Notes under the pieces: generated by a model
Told to the model about the DNA's origin: nothing
The model's input: the letters and a program-made list of their open reading frames with translations, nothing else
The model's database searches: none
Source of the DNA: Xanthomonas hortorum pv. pelargonii
GTDB lineage: Bacteria; Pseudomonadota; Gammaproteobacteria; Xanthomonadales; Xanthomonadaceae
Direction: 5' to 3'
DNA: 64,000 nucleotides
NCBI RefSeq assembly: GCF_024499015.1
Contig: NZ_CP098604.1
Span: 2,728,001-2,792,000, forward strand
Program-made: the position numbers and the translations under genes
Shown here: one piece after another, positions 1 to 8,632 of the stretch
How positions within the stretch are numbered: position 1 is the first letter of the stretch
Layout of the letters: the number at the start of each line of letters is the position of its first letter

Positions 1-1
1 G

Positions 2-832
2 CTGGCCCTGGGCCTGCCCAACGACGCGCCGCGCTTTGCCGAAGGCTGGCTGTCGCGGCTGGACGACGGCGGCTGGCTGCTGGAAACCCACCCGGTCGAC
101 GAATTCCCCGCGCTGGATCCCACCCATGCACTGCCCAACGCCCTCAGCGCTGCGCTCAAGGGCCTGGCGCACGAGCTGCGTAATCCGCTGGCCGGGTTGA
201 AGGGCGCCGCACAACTGCTGGCACGCCGTTCGGCCGGGCGCGACGAGGACGAGCGCGAGCTGATCGAATTGATCGGTACCGAGATCGAACGCCTCAACAC
301 CCTGCTCGAACGCCTGCTCTCGCCCACACCGGCACGCCCGCACGACCGCCTCAATATCCACGTCGTGCTGGAGCGCGTGCTGCGCCTGGCCGAAGCCGAG
401 GGGGGCTGGTCGGTGCAGGTGCAACGCGATTACGACCCCAGCATTCCCGACATCCTTGGCGATGGCGATCGCTTGACCCAGGCGGTCTGGAATCTGGTGC
501 GCAACGCGTTCCAGGCCGGTGCGACGCGGGTGACATTGCGCACGCGCGTCGAACATGGTCAGCGCATCCGCGACCGCGTGCATGCGATGTCGCTGCGGCT
601 GGAGATCATCGACGACGGCGGCGGTGTGCCCGAAGAACTGGCCGAACACCTGTTCCTGCCGCTGGTCAGCGGGCGCGCCGAAGGCAGTGGCCTGGGCCTG
701 GCGCTGGCTCAGCAGGTCTCGCGCGAACACCACGGCACGCTGACCTACCGCTCGCGCGCTGGCCATACCGTTTTCACCCTGCTGTTGCCCGAGCTGGCCG
801 GCGATCACGACAAGGAGCATCTGCATGGCTGA
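2..832 (+). CDS. ntrB: Nitrogen regulation sensor histidine kinase NtrB (5' truncated by window edge)
   Basis: This is the C-terminal part of the cytoplasmic sensor kinase that phosphorylates NtrC under nitrogen limitation. The reading frame is open from base 2, so the start and most of the PAS sensor domain lie outside the window. The H-box LAHELRNPLAGLKGAAQLL is visible with its phospho-accepting His at bases 170-172. It is followed by an N-box (LVRNAFQAG), a G1 box (IDDGGGVPEE) and a G2 box (GSGLGLALAQQ), so the dimerisation and ATPase domains are complete. It overlaps ntrC by 8 bases, which implies translational coupling. PII (GlnB) is the usual partner in this family. An ATG at 197 exists but lies downstream of the H-box and is not the start. 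Confidence 0.93.
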   Translation: MALGLPNDAPRFAEGWLSRLDDGGWLLETHPVDEFPALDPTHALPNALSAALKGLAHELRNPLAGLKGAAQLLARRSAGRDEDERELIELIGTEIERLNTLLERLLSPTPARPHDRLNIHVVLERVLRLAEAEGGWSVQVQRDYDPSIPDILGDGDRLTQAVWNLVRNAFQAGATRVTLRTRVEHGQRIRDRVHAMSLRLEIIDDGGGVPEELAEHLFLPLVSGRAEGSGLGLALAQQVSREHHGTLTYRSRAGHTVFTLLLPELAGDHDKEHLHG

Positions 833-2255
833 GGCCGCCGCCGCATCCCACCATATCTGGGTGGTCGACGACGACCGTTCGGTCCGCTTCGTGCTGTCCA
901 CCGCTTTGCGCGATGCCGGCTACGCCGTGGATGGCTTCGAGAGTGCCGCCGCTGCGCTGCAGGCACTGGCCATGCGGCCCACGCCCGATTTGCTGTTCAC
1001 CGATGTGCGCATGCCCGGCGAAGACGGCCTGACCTTGCTCGACAAACTCAAGTCCAAGCACCCGCAATTGCCGGTGATCGTCATGTCGGCCTACACCGAT
1101 GTGGCCAGCACTGCCGGCGCGTTTCGCGGCGGCGCGCACGAGTTCCTCTCCAAGCCGTTCGACCTGGACGACGCGGTGGCCCTGGCCGCACGCGCGCTGC
1201 CGGATGCCGATGCCGGCGTCGACGCACTGGTCGGCGTGCCGGTGGCGCAAGGCTCGGCCGCACTGATCGGCGACACCCCGGCGATGCAGGCGTTGTTCCG
1301 CGCCATCGGCCGGCTCGCGCAGGCACCGCTGTCGGTGCTGATCAACGGCGAAACCGGCACCGGCAAGGAACTGGTCGCACGCGCGCTGCACAACGAATCG
1401 CCGCGTGCGCGCAAATCCTTCGTTGCCCTCAACACTGCCGCCATTCCTGCAGAATTGCTGGAAAGCGAATTGTTCGGCCACGAAACCGGCGCCTTCACCG
1501 GTGCCACCAAACGGCATATCGGCCGTTTCGAACAGGCCGATGGCGGAACGTTGTTTCTGGACGAAATCGGCGATATGCCGCTGCCGCTGCAGACCCGTTT
1601 GCTGCGCGTGCTGGCAGAGAACGAATTCTTTCGTGTCGGTGGGCGCGAACTCATCCGGGTCGACGTGCGCGTGATCGCCGCCACCCACCAGGACCTGGAA
1701 GCGCTGGTCGAACAAGGCCGCTTCCGTGCCGACTTGTTGCATCGCCTGGACGTGGTGCGTCTGCAATTACCGCCGCTGCGCGAGCGCCGCGGCGACATCG
1801 CGCAACTGGCTGAAAACTTCCTGGCCATGGCCGGGCGCAAGCTCGACATGCTGCCCAAACGGCTGTCGTCGGCCGCCTTGGAAGGCCTGCGCCACTACGA
1901 CTGGCCCGGCAACGTGCGCGAACTGGAAAACGTGTGCTGGCGCCTGGCCGCATTGGCCACCGCCGACATCATCGACGTGGTCGACGTGGAAGCCGCATTG
2001 GCGCGTGGCGGCCGTCGCCAACGCGCCGGGCGCAGCGATGGGCAATGGGACGAGATGCTCTCCAGCTGGGCCGCGCAACGTCTGAGCGAAGGCGCCCAGG
2101 GCCTGCACGCCGAGGCCCGCGAACGCCTCGACAAGACCCTGCTCGAAGCCGCCCTGCAGCTCACCCAGGGCCGCCGCGCCGAGGCCGCCGCACGCTTGGG
2201 CCTGGGCCGAAACACCGTCACCCGCAAACTCGGCCCGGGGCGCAAACGCCGCTGA
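825..2255 (+). CDS. ntrC: Nitrogen regulation response regulator NtrC (sigma-54 activator)
   Basis: This 476-residue activator turns on sigma-54 promoters for nitrogen assimilation. The receiver domain (about 10-125) has the acidic pocket D15-D17, the phospho-acceptor D60 in LLFTDVRMPG and K110 in LSKPF. The AAA+ domain follows, with Walker A GETGTGKE at 175-182 and an intact sigma-54 contact loop GAFTGA at 222-227. The protein ends in a Fis-type helix-turn-helix (AEAAARLGLGRNTVTRKL). The start overlaps the end of ntrB by 8 bases, the classic ntrBC arrangement. Length and domain order are normal for the family. Confidence 0.96.
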   Translation: MAEAAAASHHIWVVDDDRSVRFVLSTALRDAGYAVDGFESAAAALQALAMRPTPDLLFTDVRMPGEDGLTLLDKLKSKHPQLPVIVMSAYTDVASTAGAFRGGAHEFLSKPFDLDDAVALAARALPDADAGVDALVGVPVAQGSAALIGDTPAMQALFRAIGRLAQAPLSVLINGETGTGKELVARALHNESPRARKSFVALNTAAIPAELLESELFGHETGAFTGATKRHIGRFEQADGGTLFLDEIGDMPLPLQTRLLRVLAENEFFRVGGRELIRVDVRVIAATHQDLEALVEQGRFRADLLHRLDVVRLQLPPLRERRGDIAQLAENFLAMAGRKLDMLPKRLSSAALEGLRHYDWPGNVRELENVCWRLAALATADIIDVVDVEAALARGGRRQRAGRSDGQWDEMLSSWAAQRLSEGAQGLHAEARERLDKTLLEAALQLTQGRRAEAAARLGLGRNTVTRKLGPGRKRR

Positions 2256-2284
2256 TGTATCGCCTGGCCCCGGCTAAAGCCCGC

Positions 2285-2530
2285 TCCGCTGAAAGAAGGA
2301 ACGGCGCGTAGGCGATACAGGCTTACCGCAATGGTGCATCAGACCGCACGCGGAGTTGAGCCCCTCTCCCGCCGGGAGAGGGGTTGGGGTGAGGGTACGG
2401 GGCGTAGCCAGCGTGCACCCGGACTTGATTAGGGCTTCGCCCGTACCCTCATCCGCCCCTGCAGGGCACCTTCTCCCGGCGGGAGAAGGAACGGCGCGGA
2501 CGCGAGACAGGCTGACTGCAAATGCACATA
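2285..2530. repeat. Intergenic hairpin and direct-repeat cluster between ntrC and sodC
   Basis: The gap 2256-2719 has no convincing gene. It holds nested palindromes: CCCCTCTCCC (2361-2370) pairs with GGGAGAGGGG (2374-2383), CCTTCTCCC (2469-2477) pairs with GGGAGAAGG (2481-2489), and TGAGGGTACGGG (2390-2401) pairs exactly with CCCGTACCCTCA (2440-2451). The flanks carry an imperfect direct repeat beginning GAAGGAACGGCGCG near 2288 and again near 2485. A related cluster lies at 41640-41860. Repeats of this kind are common between genes in Xanthomonas. The function is unknown; a transcript-end structure is possible. Confidence 0.75.
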
Positions 2531-2719
2531 GGGGCGAGAAAGCACTATTCGCGCACCATTGACGCGCGTGCCTTGAAGCGCCCGCGGCGCAAGCGCGTAC
2601 CTCAGACAACCCGACCACCCACACCAACCCCGTAAACTCCCGATCAGCCGGCAAGCGCATTTCATGGCACGTGAACATGTGCCCGCATAGGTTTCCAGCC
2701 TGATCAGGAGAACAACTCG

Positions 2720-3322
2720 ATGCGTTACCGGTCGTCCACGATCGTCGCCCTCACCGCTCTGGCGCTGGCCGCCTGCAGCAGCACGCCACCACCGCCGAAG
2801 ACACCGCCACCGCCCGTGGCGCGTGTCGTGCCCACCCGTCCGGTGCAACAGGCCGAAGCGGCGCTGGCCTCGGCCTCGGGCAGTCTGGTCAGCGGTCGGG
2901 TGGTGCTGGTACCTGCGTTACAGGGAATCCGCATCACCGGCACCGTCGGTGGCCTGCGCCCGGGCGGTGTTGCCGGCTTCCATGTGCACGAGCGCGGCGA
3001 TTGCAGTGCCGCCGATGCCAGCAGCGCGGGTGCGCATTTCAATCCGACCGGTGCACCGCACGGGCGCGGCGGTAGCGGCGCGCATCACCTGGGCGATATG
3101 GACAATCTGCGCGCCGATGCCGAAGGCGTTGCGCACCTGGACATGATCATTGCCGGCATCACCCTGGGCGATGCCGCGCCCACCGATGTGATCGGCAAGG
3201 CGCTGATCGTGCATGCCGATCCAGACGACTATCGCAGCCAGCCCAGTGGCAATGCCGGCGCACGTCTGGCCTGCGGCGTCATTCGCGTCACCCAATGGCG
3301 CACACCCCCTTCGCAGCCCTGA
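2720..3322 (+). CDS. sodC: Cu/Zn superoxide dismutase, lipoprotein type
   Basis: This 200-residue protein converts superoxide to hydrogen peroxide and oxygen in the cell envelope. A lipoprotein signal with lipobox LAAC (Cys19) is followed by a Pro-rich spacer. The SodC fold shows the metal-site stretch GFHVHERGDCS, then AHFNPTGAPHG, HLGDMDNL, ALIVHADPDDY and GNAGARLACGVI, so the copper and zinc histidines and the zinc Asp are present. AGGAGA lies 9 bases before the ATG. A second sodC begins 49 bases downstream on the same strand. This copy is probably the lipid-anchored isozyme. Confidence 0.93.
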   Translation: MRYRSSTIVALTALALAACSSTPPPPKTPPPPVARVVPTRPVQQAEAALASASGSLVSGRVVLVPALQGIRITGTVGGLRPGGVAGFHVHERGDCSAADASSAGAHFNPTGAPHGRGGSGAHHLGDMDNLRADAEGVAHLDMIIAGITLGDAAPTDVIGKALIVHADPDDYRSQPSGNAGARLACGVIRVTQWRTPPSQP

Positions 3323-3371
3323 GTTGGGGCATCCATGGCCGCAACTGCGGCCTCTCTACAGGAGTTTTTTC

Positions 3372-4019
3372 ATGCGCATTCTTCCCACGACGTTGTTCCT
3401 GGTCACCGCGTTGGTGCTGACCGCGTGCAAGCGCGACGAACCGGCACCGGCCGATCCTGCACCCGCACCGCAGGCCGGCACGCCAGCCGAAGCGGCGCAT
3501 GGTGGCGAGCATGCCGCCTCCATGGTCACCGAAGCGGCAGCCACTACCACCGCAACCGCCGAGCTCAAGCCGACCAAGGGCAATGAGGTCAAGGGCACGG
3601 TGAGCTTCAAGACCGTCGACGGCGCGCTGCGCGTCACCGGCCAACTGAGCGGCCTCAAGCCCAACAGCGAGCACGGCTTCCACATCCACGAAAAGGGCGA
3701 TTGCAGCGCACCGGACGGCAGCAGTGCCGGCGGGCATTTCAACCCGGCCCAATCCGACCACGGCACCGTCAGCGCCGACCCGCATCACGGTGGCGACATG
3801 CCCAACATCAAGGCCGACGCGCAGGGCAATGCCAGCATCGATGGCCCGGTCTCGAGCAACGTCAATCTCGGCAAGGCCGACCAGTTCGATATCGCCGGCC
3901 ACGCCGTGATCGTGCATGCCGACGCGGACGACTACAAAACCCAACCCACCGGCAACGCCGGCGGCCGTCTGGCCTGCGGTGTGATCACCACCGACAACGC
4001 GCCGGCTGCGACCAAGTAA
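3372..4019 (+). CDS. sodC: Cu/Zn superoxide dismutase, second copy
   Basis: This is a 215-residue paralogue of the gene upstream. I chose the start at 3372 because AGGAG lies 7 bases before it and the protein then opens with a lipoprotein-like signal (VTALVLTACK, Cys16). A longer frame upstream overlaps the first sodC and is unlikely. An Ala/Pro/Glu-rich spacer to about residue 65 precedes the SodC domain, which has GFHIHEKGDCS, GGHFNP, HHGGDMPNI, AVIVHADADDY and GNAGGRLACGVI. All expected metal ligands are visible. The pair is followed by a strong terminator, so the two genes probably share a transcript. Confidence 0.93.
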   Translation: MRILPTTLFLVTALVLTACKRDEPAPADPAPAPQAGTPAEAAHGGEHAASMVTEAAATTTATAELKPTKGNEVKGTVSFKTVDGALRVTGQLSGLKPNSEHGFHIHEKGDCSAPDGSSAGGHFNPAQSDHGTVSADPHHGGDMPNIKADAQGNASIDGPVSSNVNLGKADQFDIAGHAVIVHADADDYKTQPTGNAGGRLACGVITTDNAPAATK

Positions 4020-4043
4020 GCAAAAGAAACGGGCAGACAAACA

Positions 4044-4080
4044 AACGCCGCAGTGATCGATCACTGCGGCGTTATTTGTT
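4044..4080 (+). terminator. Rho-independent terminator after the sodC pair
   Basis: A perfect 15-bp inverted repeat without a separate loop (AACGCCGCAGTGATC then GATCACTGCGGCGTT, 4044-4073) is followed by ATTTGTTT. It lies 25 bases after the second sodC stop. Confidence 0.8.
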
Positions 4081-4237
4081 TGGTACACACCTGCCAAGCA
4101 TTGGTGCTGGTTTCAGTGCACGGACCAGTTCAGCACATGGATGTAAGGCGCGTAGGCGCGTGCCATGTTTGTCACCGAAAACGCCGGTTTTCCAGTGCGC
4201 GCTAACAGTTCAACGTCCAAAGTAACCGGTGCGTTGC

Positions 4238-5122
4238 TTAGGCAGCCAATGCCTGACGCGGATCCTGCCCCGGTTCCACATGCACATACAGCACTGGCAG
4301 CCCATGCGCTTCCAGTACGGCGGCCATCTGTCGCTGGCGTGAGAGGTATTGCTCGTAGACGCCGCGCAGACGCTCGCAGTTTTCGCGATCGTGGGTGTAG
4401 TAATCGCACCAGCCGGCCGGGTCGAACAGCGCGATGCGCACTTCGCCGTCGACATAACGCAGCACCGGCTCGGGCGGCTGTTGCAGCCATTCTTCAGTGT
4501 GCGGAGCCAGCAGGGCGGCTTCGATCAGCGGCCATAGCGGCGCCAACCCTTGATTGTCGTACTGCATCGAAATCATCGCCGCCAGATCGTTCGCGGTGAG
4601 ATAGCGCGCGTGTTCGATGCGTGCGCCGAAGCTTTCCTGCGCCAGCAAGGCGGTGTCGGCTTGCGCCATGCCCTGGGCCAGCAGCACTTCTTCCATCGCA
4701 TCGGCCACGGTGGCGACGATTTCCGGATCGCCGGACAGCAGGAACGGCAGCACGCGCAGGCCGCCGCCAGTGAGTTGTGCATCGGCCTGAAACGGCAACG
4801 GAATCTCACCCTGCGCATCGGCACCGAAGGCCAGCACGCGCGGGCCCTGATCGCGTCCTGGTGCGCGCGCCTGCAGCTCTTCCAGCCGGCGATGCAGCGG
4901 CCAGCCTGGCCGCAGCACTTCGGCCGGGTCGAAATGCGCCATCGCCACGCTCAGCTCCAGCGCGCGGATCTCCGGGATCCACTGCGCCAGGTCGCGGCCG
5001 ATACGTTCGGCCAGCATGCCGGCCTGCTCGGGCGCCAAGGCGCCGCGCTCGGGGGCGCTGCCGCCCGTCAATTCCAGCGCCATCACACCCATGGCGGTCA
5101 CGCCGTGTTCGGTCTTGCTCAT
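4238..5122 (-). CDS. Conserved hypothetical protein, about 294 residues
   Basis: I do not recognise this family. From the ATG at 5122 the protein begins MSKTEHGVTAMGVMALELTG. An alternative ATG at 5143 adds seven residues. It has no signal peptide, membrane segment or clear motif, and looks like a soluble alpha/beta protein rich in Leu, Ala and Glu. Several Trp and Tyr residues cluster in the C-terminal third (PAGWCDYYTHDREN). It is transcribed divergently from the thiolase gene, so the two may share the short region 5123-5225. Codon use matches the neighbours, which supports a real gene. Confidence 0.8.
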   Translation of the reverse strand: MSKTEHGVTAMGVMALELTGGSAPERGALAPEQAGMLAERIGRDLAQWIPEIRALELSVAMAHFDPAEVLRPGWPLHRRLEELQARAPGRDQGPRVLAFGADAQGEIPLPFQADAQLTGGGLRVLPFLLSGDPEIVATVADAMEEVLLAQGMAQADTALLAQESFGARIEHARYLTANDLAAMISMQYDNQGLAPLWPLIEAALLAPHTEEWLQQPPEPVLRYVDGEVRIALFDPAGWCDYYTHDRENCERLRGVYEQYLSRQRQMAAVLEAHGLPVLYVHVEPGQDPRQALAA

Positions 5123-5225
5123 GATTCGCGGTTGGCCCATCACGGGGTCGAAGCTACACTGCGGCCATTATGCCTGCCGGCCCTGTGCAGGCCATGTCCC
5201 CGAGTCCTCCATGCCAGGTCAACCG

Positions 5226-6506
5226 ATGCCAGCAGCCCGTCCCGTCGCCATCTTGGGCGGCGTTCGTATCCCGTTCTGTCGTCAGAACACCGCATACGCG
5301 GACGTGGGCAACCTGGGCATGTCGGTGCGCACGCTGGGCGCGCTGGTCGAGCGCTTCGGGCTGCATGGGCAGCAACTGGGCGAAGTGGCGATGGGGGCGG
5401 TGATCAAGCACTCCTCGGACTGGAATCTGGCCCGCGAGGCGGCGCTGTCGTCCGGCCTGTCGCCGCTGACGCCGGGCATCACCCTGCAGCGCGCCTGCGG
5501 CACCAGCCTGGATTCGGTGATCACCATCGCCAACAAGATTGCGCTGGGGCAGATCGATTCGGGCATCGGCGGCGGTTCGGACACGACGTCCGAAGTGCCG
5601 ATCGTCTACGGCAAGAAGCTACGCGCGCGGCTGCTGGCCGCCAACCGGGCCAAGGCCACCGGCGACAAGCTCAAGGCGCTGCTGCGCGGTTTCAAGTTCG
5701 GCGAGCTCAAGCCCGAGTTCCCCGGCGTGGCCGAGCCGCGCACCGGCAAGAGCATGGGCGACCACTGCGAGGACATGGCCAAGGAATGGAACATCGCGCG
5801 CGATTCGCAGGACGCGTGGGCGGTAGCCTCGCATCACAAGCTGGCGGCAGCGTATGAGCGCGGCTTCTTCGATTCGTTGATCGCCCCGTTCCGCGGTGTC
5901 TCGCGCGACAATATTTTGCGTGCGGACACCTCGCTGGAAAAACTCGCCACGCTGCGCCCGGCGTTCGACAAGACCTCTGGCCGCGGCACGCTGACCGCGG
6001 CCAATTCCACCCCGCTCACCGACGGTGCTGCTGCGGTGCTGTTGTCCAGCGAAGCCTGGGCGCTGGCGCACGGGCACACCCCGATGGCCTATCTGCGCGA
6101 TGCCCAGGTGGCGGCGGTGGATTTCGTGCATGGCGAAGGTCTGCTGATGGCGCCGACCATTGCAGTGCCGCAGATGCTGGCGCGCCAGGGCCTGACCCTG
6201 CAGGACTTCGACATCTACGAGATCCACGAGGCGTTCGCCGCCCAAGTGTTGTGCACGCTGCGCGCCTGGGAAAGCGAGGACTACTGCCGCAACCGCCTTG
6301 GTCTGGATGCGCCGCTGGGCCGCATCGACCCGGACAAGATCAACCCGCTGGGTTCGTCACTGGCGACCGGTCACCCGTTCGCCGCCACCGGCGCGCGCGT
6401 GGTGGCCACCGCCGCCAAGCAGCTGGAAGAACGTGGCGGCGGGCGTGCGTTGATTTCGATCTGTACGGCCGGCGGCATGGGCGTGGTCGCCATCGTCGAG
6501 CGCTGA
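5226..6506 (+). CDS. Acetyl-CoA C-acyltransferase (thiolase; FadI-like)
   Basis: A 426-residue thiolase that cleaves or condenses beta-ketoacyl-CoA, probably in fatty-acid degradation. The nucleophilic Cys lies in LQRACGTSLDS. The catalytic His is in EIHEAFAAQV, a second GHPFAATGAR block follows, and the acid/base Cys is in CTAGGMG near the C-terminus, so the full catalytic set is present. I prefer the ATG at 5226 because AGGT lies just upstream; an ATG at 5211 would add five residues. No fadJ/fadB partner lies next to it. FadI is the closest type, but acetoacetyl-CoA thiolase cannot be excluded. Confidence 0.9.
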   Translation: MPAARPVAILGGVRIPFCRQNTAYADVGNLGMSVRTLGALVERFGLHGQQLGEVAMGAVIKHSSDWNLAREAALSSGLSPLTPGITLQRACGTSLDSVITIANKIALGQIDSGIGGGSDTTSEVPIVYGKKLRARLLAANRAKATGDKLKALLRGFKFGELKPEFPGVAEPRTGKSMGDHCEDMAKEWNIARDSQDAWAVASHHKLAAAYERGFFDSLIAPFRGVSRDNILRADTSLEKLATLRPAFDKTSGRGTLTAANSTPLTDGAAAVLLSSEAWALAHGHTPMAYLRDAQVAAVDFVHGEGLLMAPTIAVPQMLARQGLTLQDFDIYEIHEAFAAQVLCTLRAWESEDYCRNRLGLDAPLGRIDPDKINPLGSSLATGHPFAATGARVVATAAKQLEERGGGRALISICTAGGMGVVAIVER

Positions 6507-6519
6507 TGCTGCTGCGCAG

Positions 6520-6603
6520 CGGGATTTGGTATTCGGGATTGGGGATTCGCTAAGGCGAAGTTCTTTTTGCGAATCCCGACATCCCCAATCCCCAATCCCC
6601 AAC
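6520..6603. repeat. GGGATTGGGGATTCG-type intergenic repeat
   Basis: Between the thiolase and the next gene lies an inverted arrangement: GGGATTGGGGATTCG on the left, GCGAATCCC in the middle and CCCAATCCCCAATCCCC on the right. The same short words recur near 41911-41955. Such repeats are widespread between Xanthomonas genes. Confidence 0.7.
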
Positions 6604-6619
6604 CTGCAAGGACGCATGG

Positions 6620-7162
6620 ATGTCGAACGATGATGTTCGTGAACCACCCACCCTTTACCTGACATCAGCGCAAGGCGAGGTGTGGCGCGAAGGCGATGTA
6701 CTGGTGTGCACGCCGGGCGCCGATCTGCCGCCGCGTTGCGTCAAGTGCAATGCGCCGGGCGACGACTTGCCGCGTCGCTATATCTTTCATTGGCATCACC
6801 CGGTGATCTATCTGGCGCTGTTGATGGGCATATTGCCGTATCTGATCCTGGCCATCGTGTTGCGCAAGCGCAGCGCGCATGTGCTGAGCTTGTGCGCCCA
6901 GCACGAGCGGCGCCGCATACGCTATGTCGTCATCACGAGGGCATCGGTCTTGCCGTTGCTGCTAGGCGGTCTGGCGCTGGACGGCGCGATCGGCTGGCTG
7001 ACCGGCGCTGCTGTGATGGCGCTCATGCTGTTGATCGGCAGACTTGGCTCGCGGGTGTTATCGCCGCAATCGGTTGACCATGAGCAGGCGCGTTTCCTGG
7101 GTGCCTGCGATGCGTTCTTGCGCGAGCTGCCAGCACCGCCTTGGGGATCGCGCGATCGATGA
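6620..7162 (+). CDS. Small membrane protein with an N-terminal CxxC motif
   Basis: I cannot assign a function to this 180-residue protein. Its first 55 residues are soluble and contain a CVKC knuckle that could bind zinc. Hydrophobic helices follow: YLALLMGILPYLILAIVL, then SVLPLLLGGLALDGAIGWL and LTGAAVMALMLLIG, separated by a basic loop. The C-terminus is soluble. The layout suggests an inner-membrane protein with a cytoplasmic metal-binding head. It is convergent with hemY, and a bidirectional terminator lies between them. Confidence 0.78.
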   Translation: MSNDDVREPPTLYLTSAQGEVWREGDVLVCTPGADLPPRCVKCNAPGDDLPRRYIFHWHHPVIYLALLMGILPYLILAIVLRKRSAHVLSLCAQHERRRIRYVVITRASVLPLLLGGLALDGAIGWLTGAAVMALMLLIGRLGSRVLSPQSVDHEQARFLGACDAFLRELPAPPWGSRDR

Positions 7163-7283
7163 TCTGCGGTGCGGCGCATATCTGCAGATATTTTTGTAGC
7201 GTTCTTGCGTCGCCGTCGCTGCAGATGTCATCGCAGGCCGGTGAATTTTGGTGGCAGCACTCCCGCTCAGACCCACAAAACAA

Positions 7284-7310
7284 AAAAGCCCCGGACATGC
7301 CGGGGCTTTT
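7284..7310 (-). terminator. Bidirectional rho-independent terminator after hemY
   Basis: Arms AAAAGCCCCGG and CCGGGGCTTTT surround a five-base loop. The A-run on the left becomes a U-run for transcripts coming from hemY, and the T-run on the right would serve the plus-strand gene at 6620-7162. Confidence 0.85.
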
Positions 7311-7366
7311 CAGTTAATCCACACGCCGCAGAATCGATCAGCCGTGATCGATGACAGCGTGATCGA

Positions 7367-8632
7367 TTACAGCACGCGATCGTCCGGTGCGAGCGGGTCG
7401 GCCGGCGGTGTTGCATACGCCGAGACGATCGGTCCACGCAACGATTGCTGCGGCAAACCCTCATGCACCGGTTCGCCGCGTGCGGCGCGCAGGGCATTGG
7501 CATAGCAGTGCTGCGCCGACAGCAGATCGCCCGCTGCGGCAAAGCCATGCCCAAGTTCTTCCCAGGCCTCGCTGCCGGCGCCATTGGCCACGGCGCGATG
7601 CAGAAACTCTTCGGCCTGCGACCACTGCTGTTGGTGACGCGCCAGGCGCGCCATCGTCAACAACAGGCCCGGGCTATCCGGATACTGGGTGAGCCAACGC
7701 TGCGCACTGGCGCGGCGCGAATCGTATTTTTCCAGCGGCAGCACGCCGTACAGACGCACCAGCGATTCGTCCCATTGCGTATCCAGCGCCTGTTCCAGGC
7801 TGTGTACGGCCGCATCGTCCCAATGCAGAATCGCCGCGCACTGTGCATAGGCGCCGACCACGGCCGGATAGGTGCGCAGCGGCTTGGGTAGCGCCTCCCA
7901 GCGTTCGGCCAGGGCATTGGCATCGCCGGCCTGCAACAGCGTCTGTTCGGCCAGGGTGGCTTCCAGCGCGTTGTAGGCATCGGGTGCCAGCACCGCCTGC
8001 TGACGCAATGCGCCGAGTTGACCGTAGGCTTCGTCGGCACGGCCGATCTGCGCCAGGGCCTGCGTGCGCAGCAACAGCCCGCGTGCCGGCAGCGGTTGCG
8101 CGTTGGCACTATCGAGCGCATTGATCGCCTCGACCGGGCGTTGCCGCGCCAGATGCCGTTCGCCTTGCAGCAGCGCATGTGCGGTGGGGTCGCGCTCGGC
8201 CAGTTGCTGGGCCAGCGCAGTGGCCGAGGCGTCATCGCCGCGCGCATCGGCCACACGGACTGCAGTTGCCAGTGCGATACCGCTGACGTCGTCGTCCTCG
8301 CTGGCAGTGATCAGCAGGCGCTCGGCACGCTGCCACTGGCCGTGATCGGCTGCGCGCAGGCCTTCGATCAGGCGGGCGCGGCCCTTCTTGCGGCGGTACT
8401 TGCCCCAGACCCGGAACGGCAGGCTGATCAGCGTCCACACCAGCCACAGCACCAGCAATGCGATGACCAGTATCAGCAGCGCCTGCGGCATCGCCGCGCG
8501 ATAGTCGTTGCCGCCGACGCTGACCACCACATTGCCCAGGTCGTAACTGTTTTGATGCGACAACCATTGCGCACCGAGCACGCCCAGCACCACGGCAACC
8601 AACAGGATCAAGACGGTACGCAACACTTTCAT
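7367..8632 (-). CDS. hemY: HemY family protein of heme biosynthesis operon
   Basis: A 421-residue inner-membrane protein with two N-terminal membrane helices (about 5-25 and 50-75), a basic stretch (KYRRKKGRARL) and a long alpha-helical TPR-like region. This is the proteobacterial HemY encoded in hem operons, not the protoporphyrinogen oxidase that has the same name in Bacillus. Its exact role in tetrapyrrole handling is not settled. Its ATG overlaps the hemX stop as ATGA (8629-8632), so it is translationally coupled to hemX. Confidence 0.92.
   Translation of the reverse strand: MKVLRTVLILLVAVVLGVLGAQWLSHQNSYDLGNVVVSVGGNDYRAAMPQALLILVIALLVLWLVWTLISLPFRVWGKYRRKKGRARLIEGLRAADHGQWQRAERLLITASEDDDVSGIALATAVRVADARGDDASATALAQQLAERDPTAHALLQGERHLARQRPVEAINALDSANAQPLPARGLLLRTQALAQIGRADEAYGQLGALRQQAVLAPDAYNALEATLAEQTLLQAGDANALAERWEALPKPLRTYPAVVGAYAQCAAILHWDDAAVHSLEQALDTQWDESLVRLYGVLPLEKYDSRRASAQRWLTQYPDSPGLLLTMARLARHQQQWSQAEEFLHRAVANGAGSEAWEELGHGFAAAGDLLSAQHCYANALRAARGEPVHEGLPQQSLRGPIVSAYATPPADPLAPDDRVL

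Noticed and set aside
774..1766. 330-codon minus-strand frame opposite ntrC
   Set aside because: It is Gln/His-rich without domains, and ntrC on the plus strand is fully supported.
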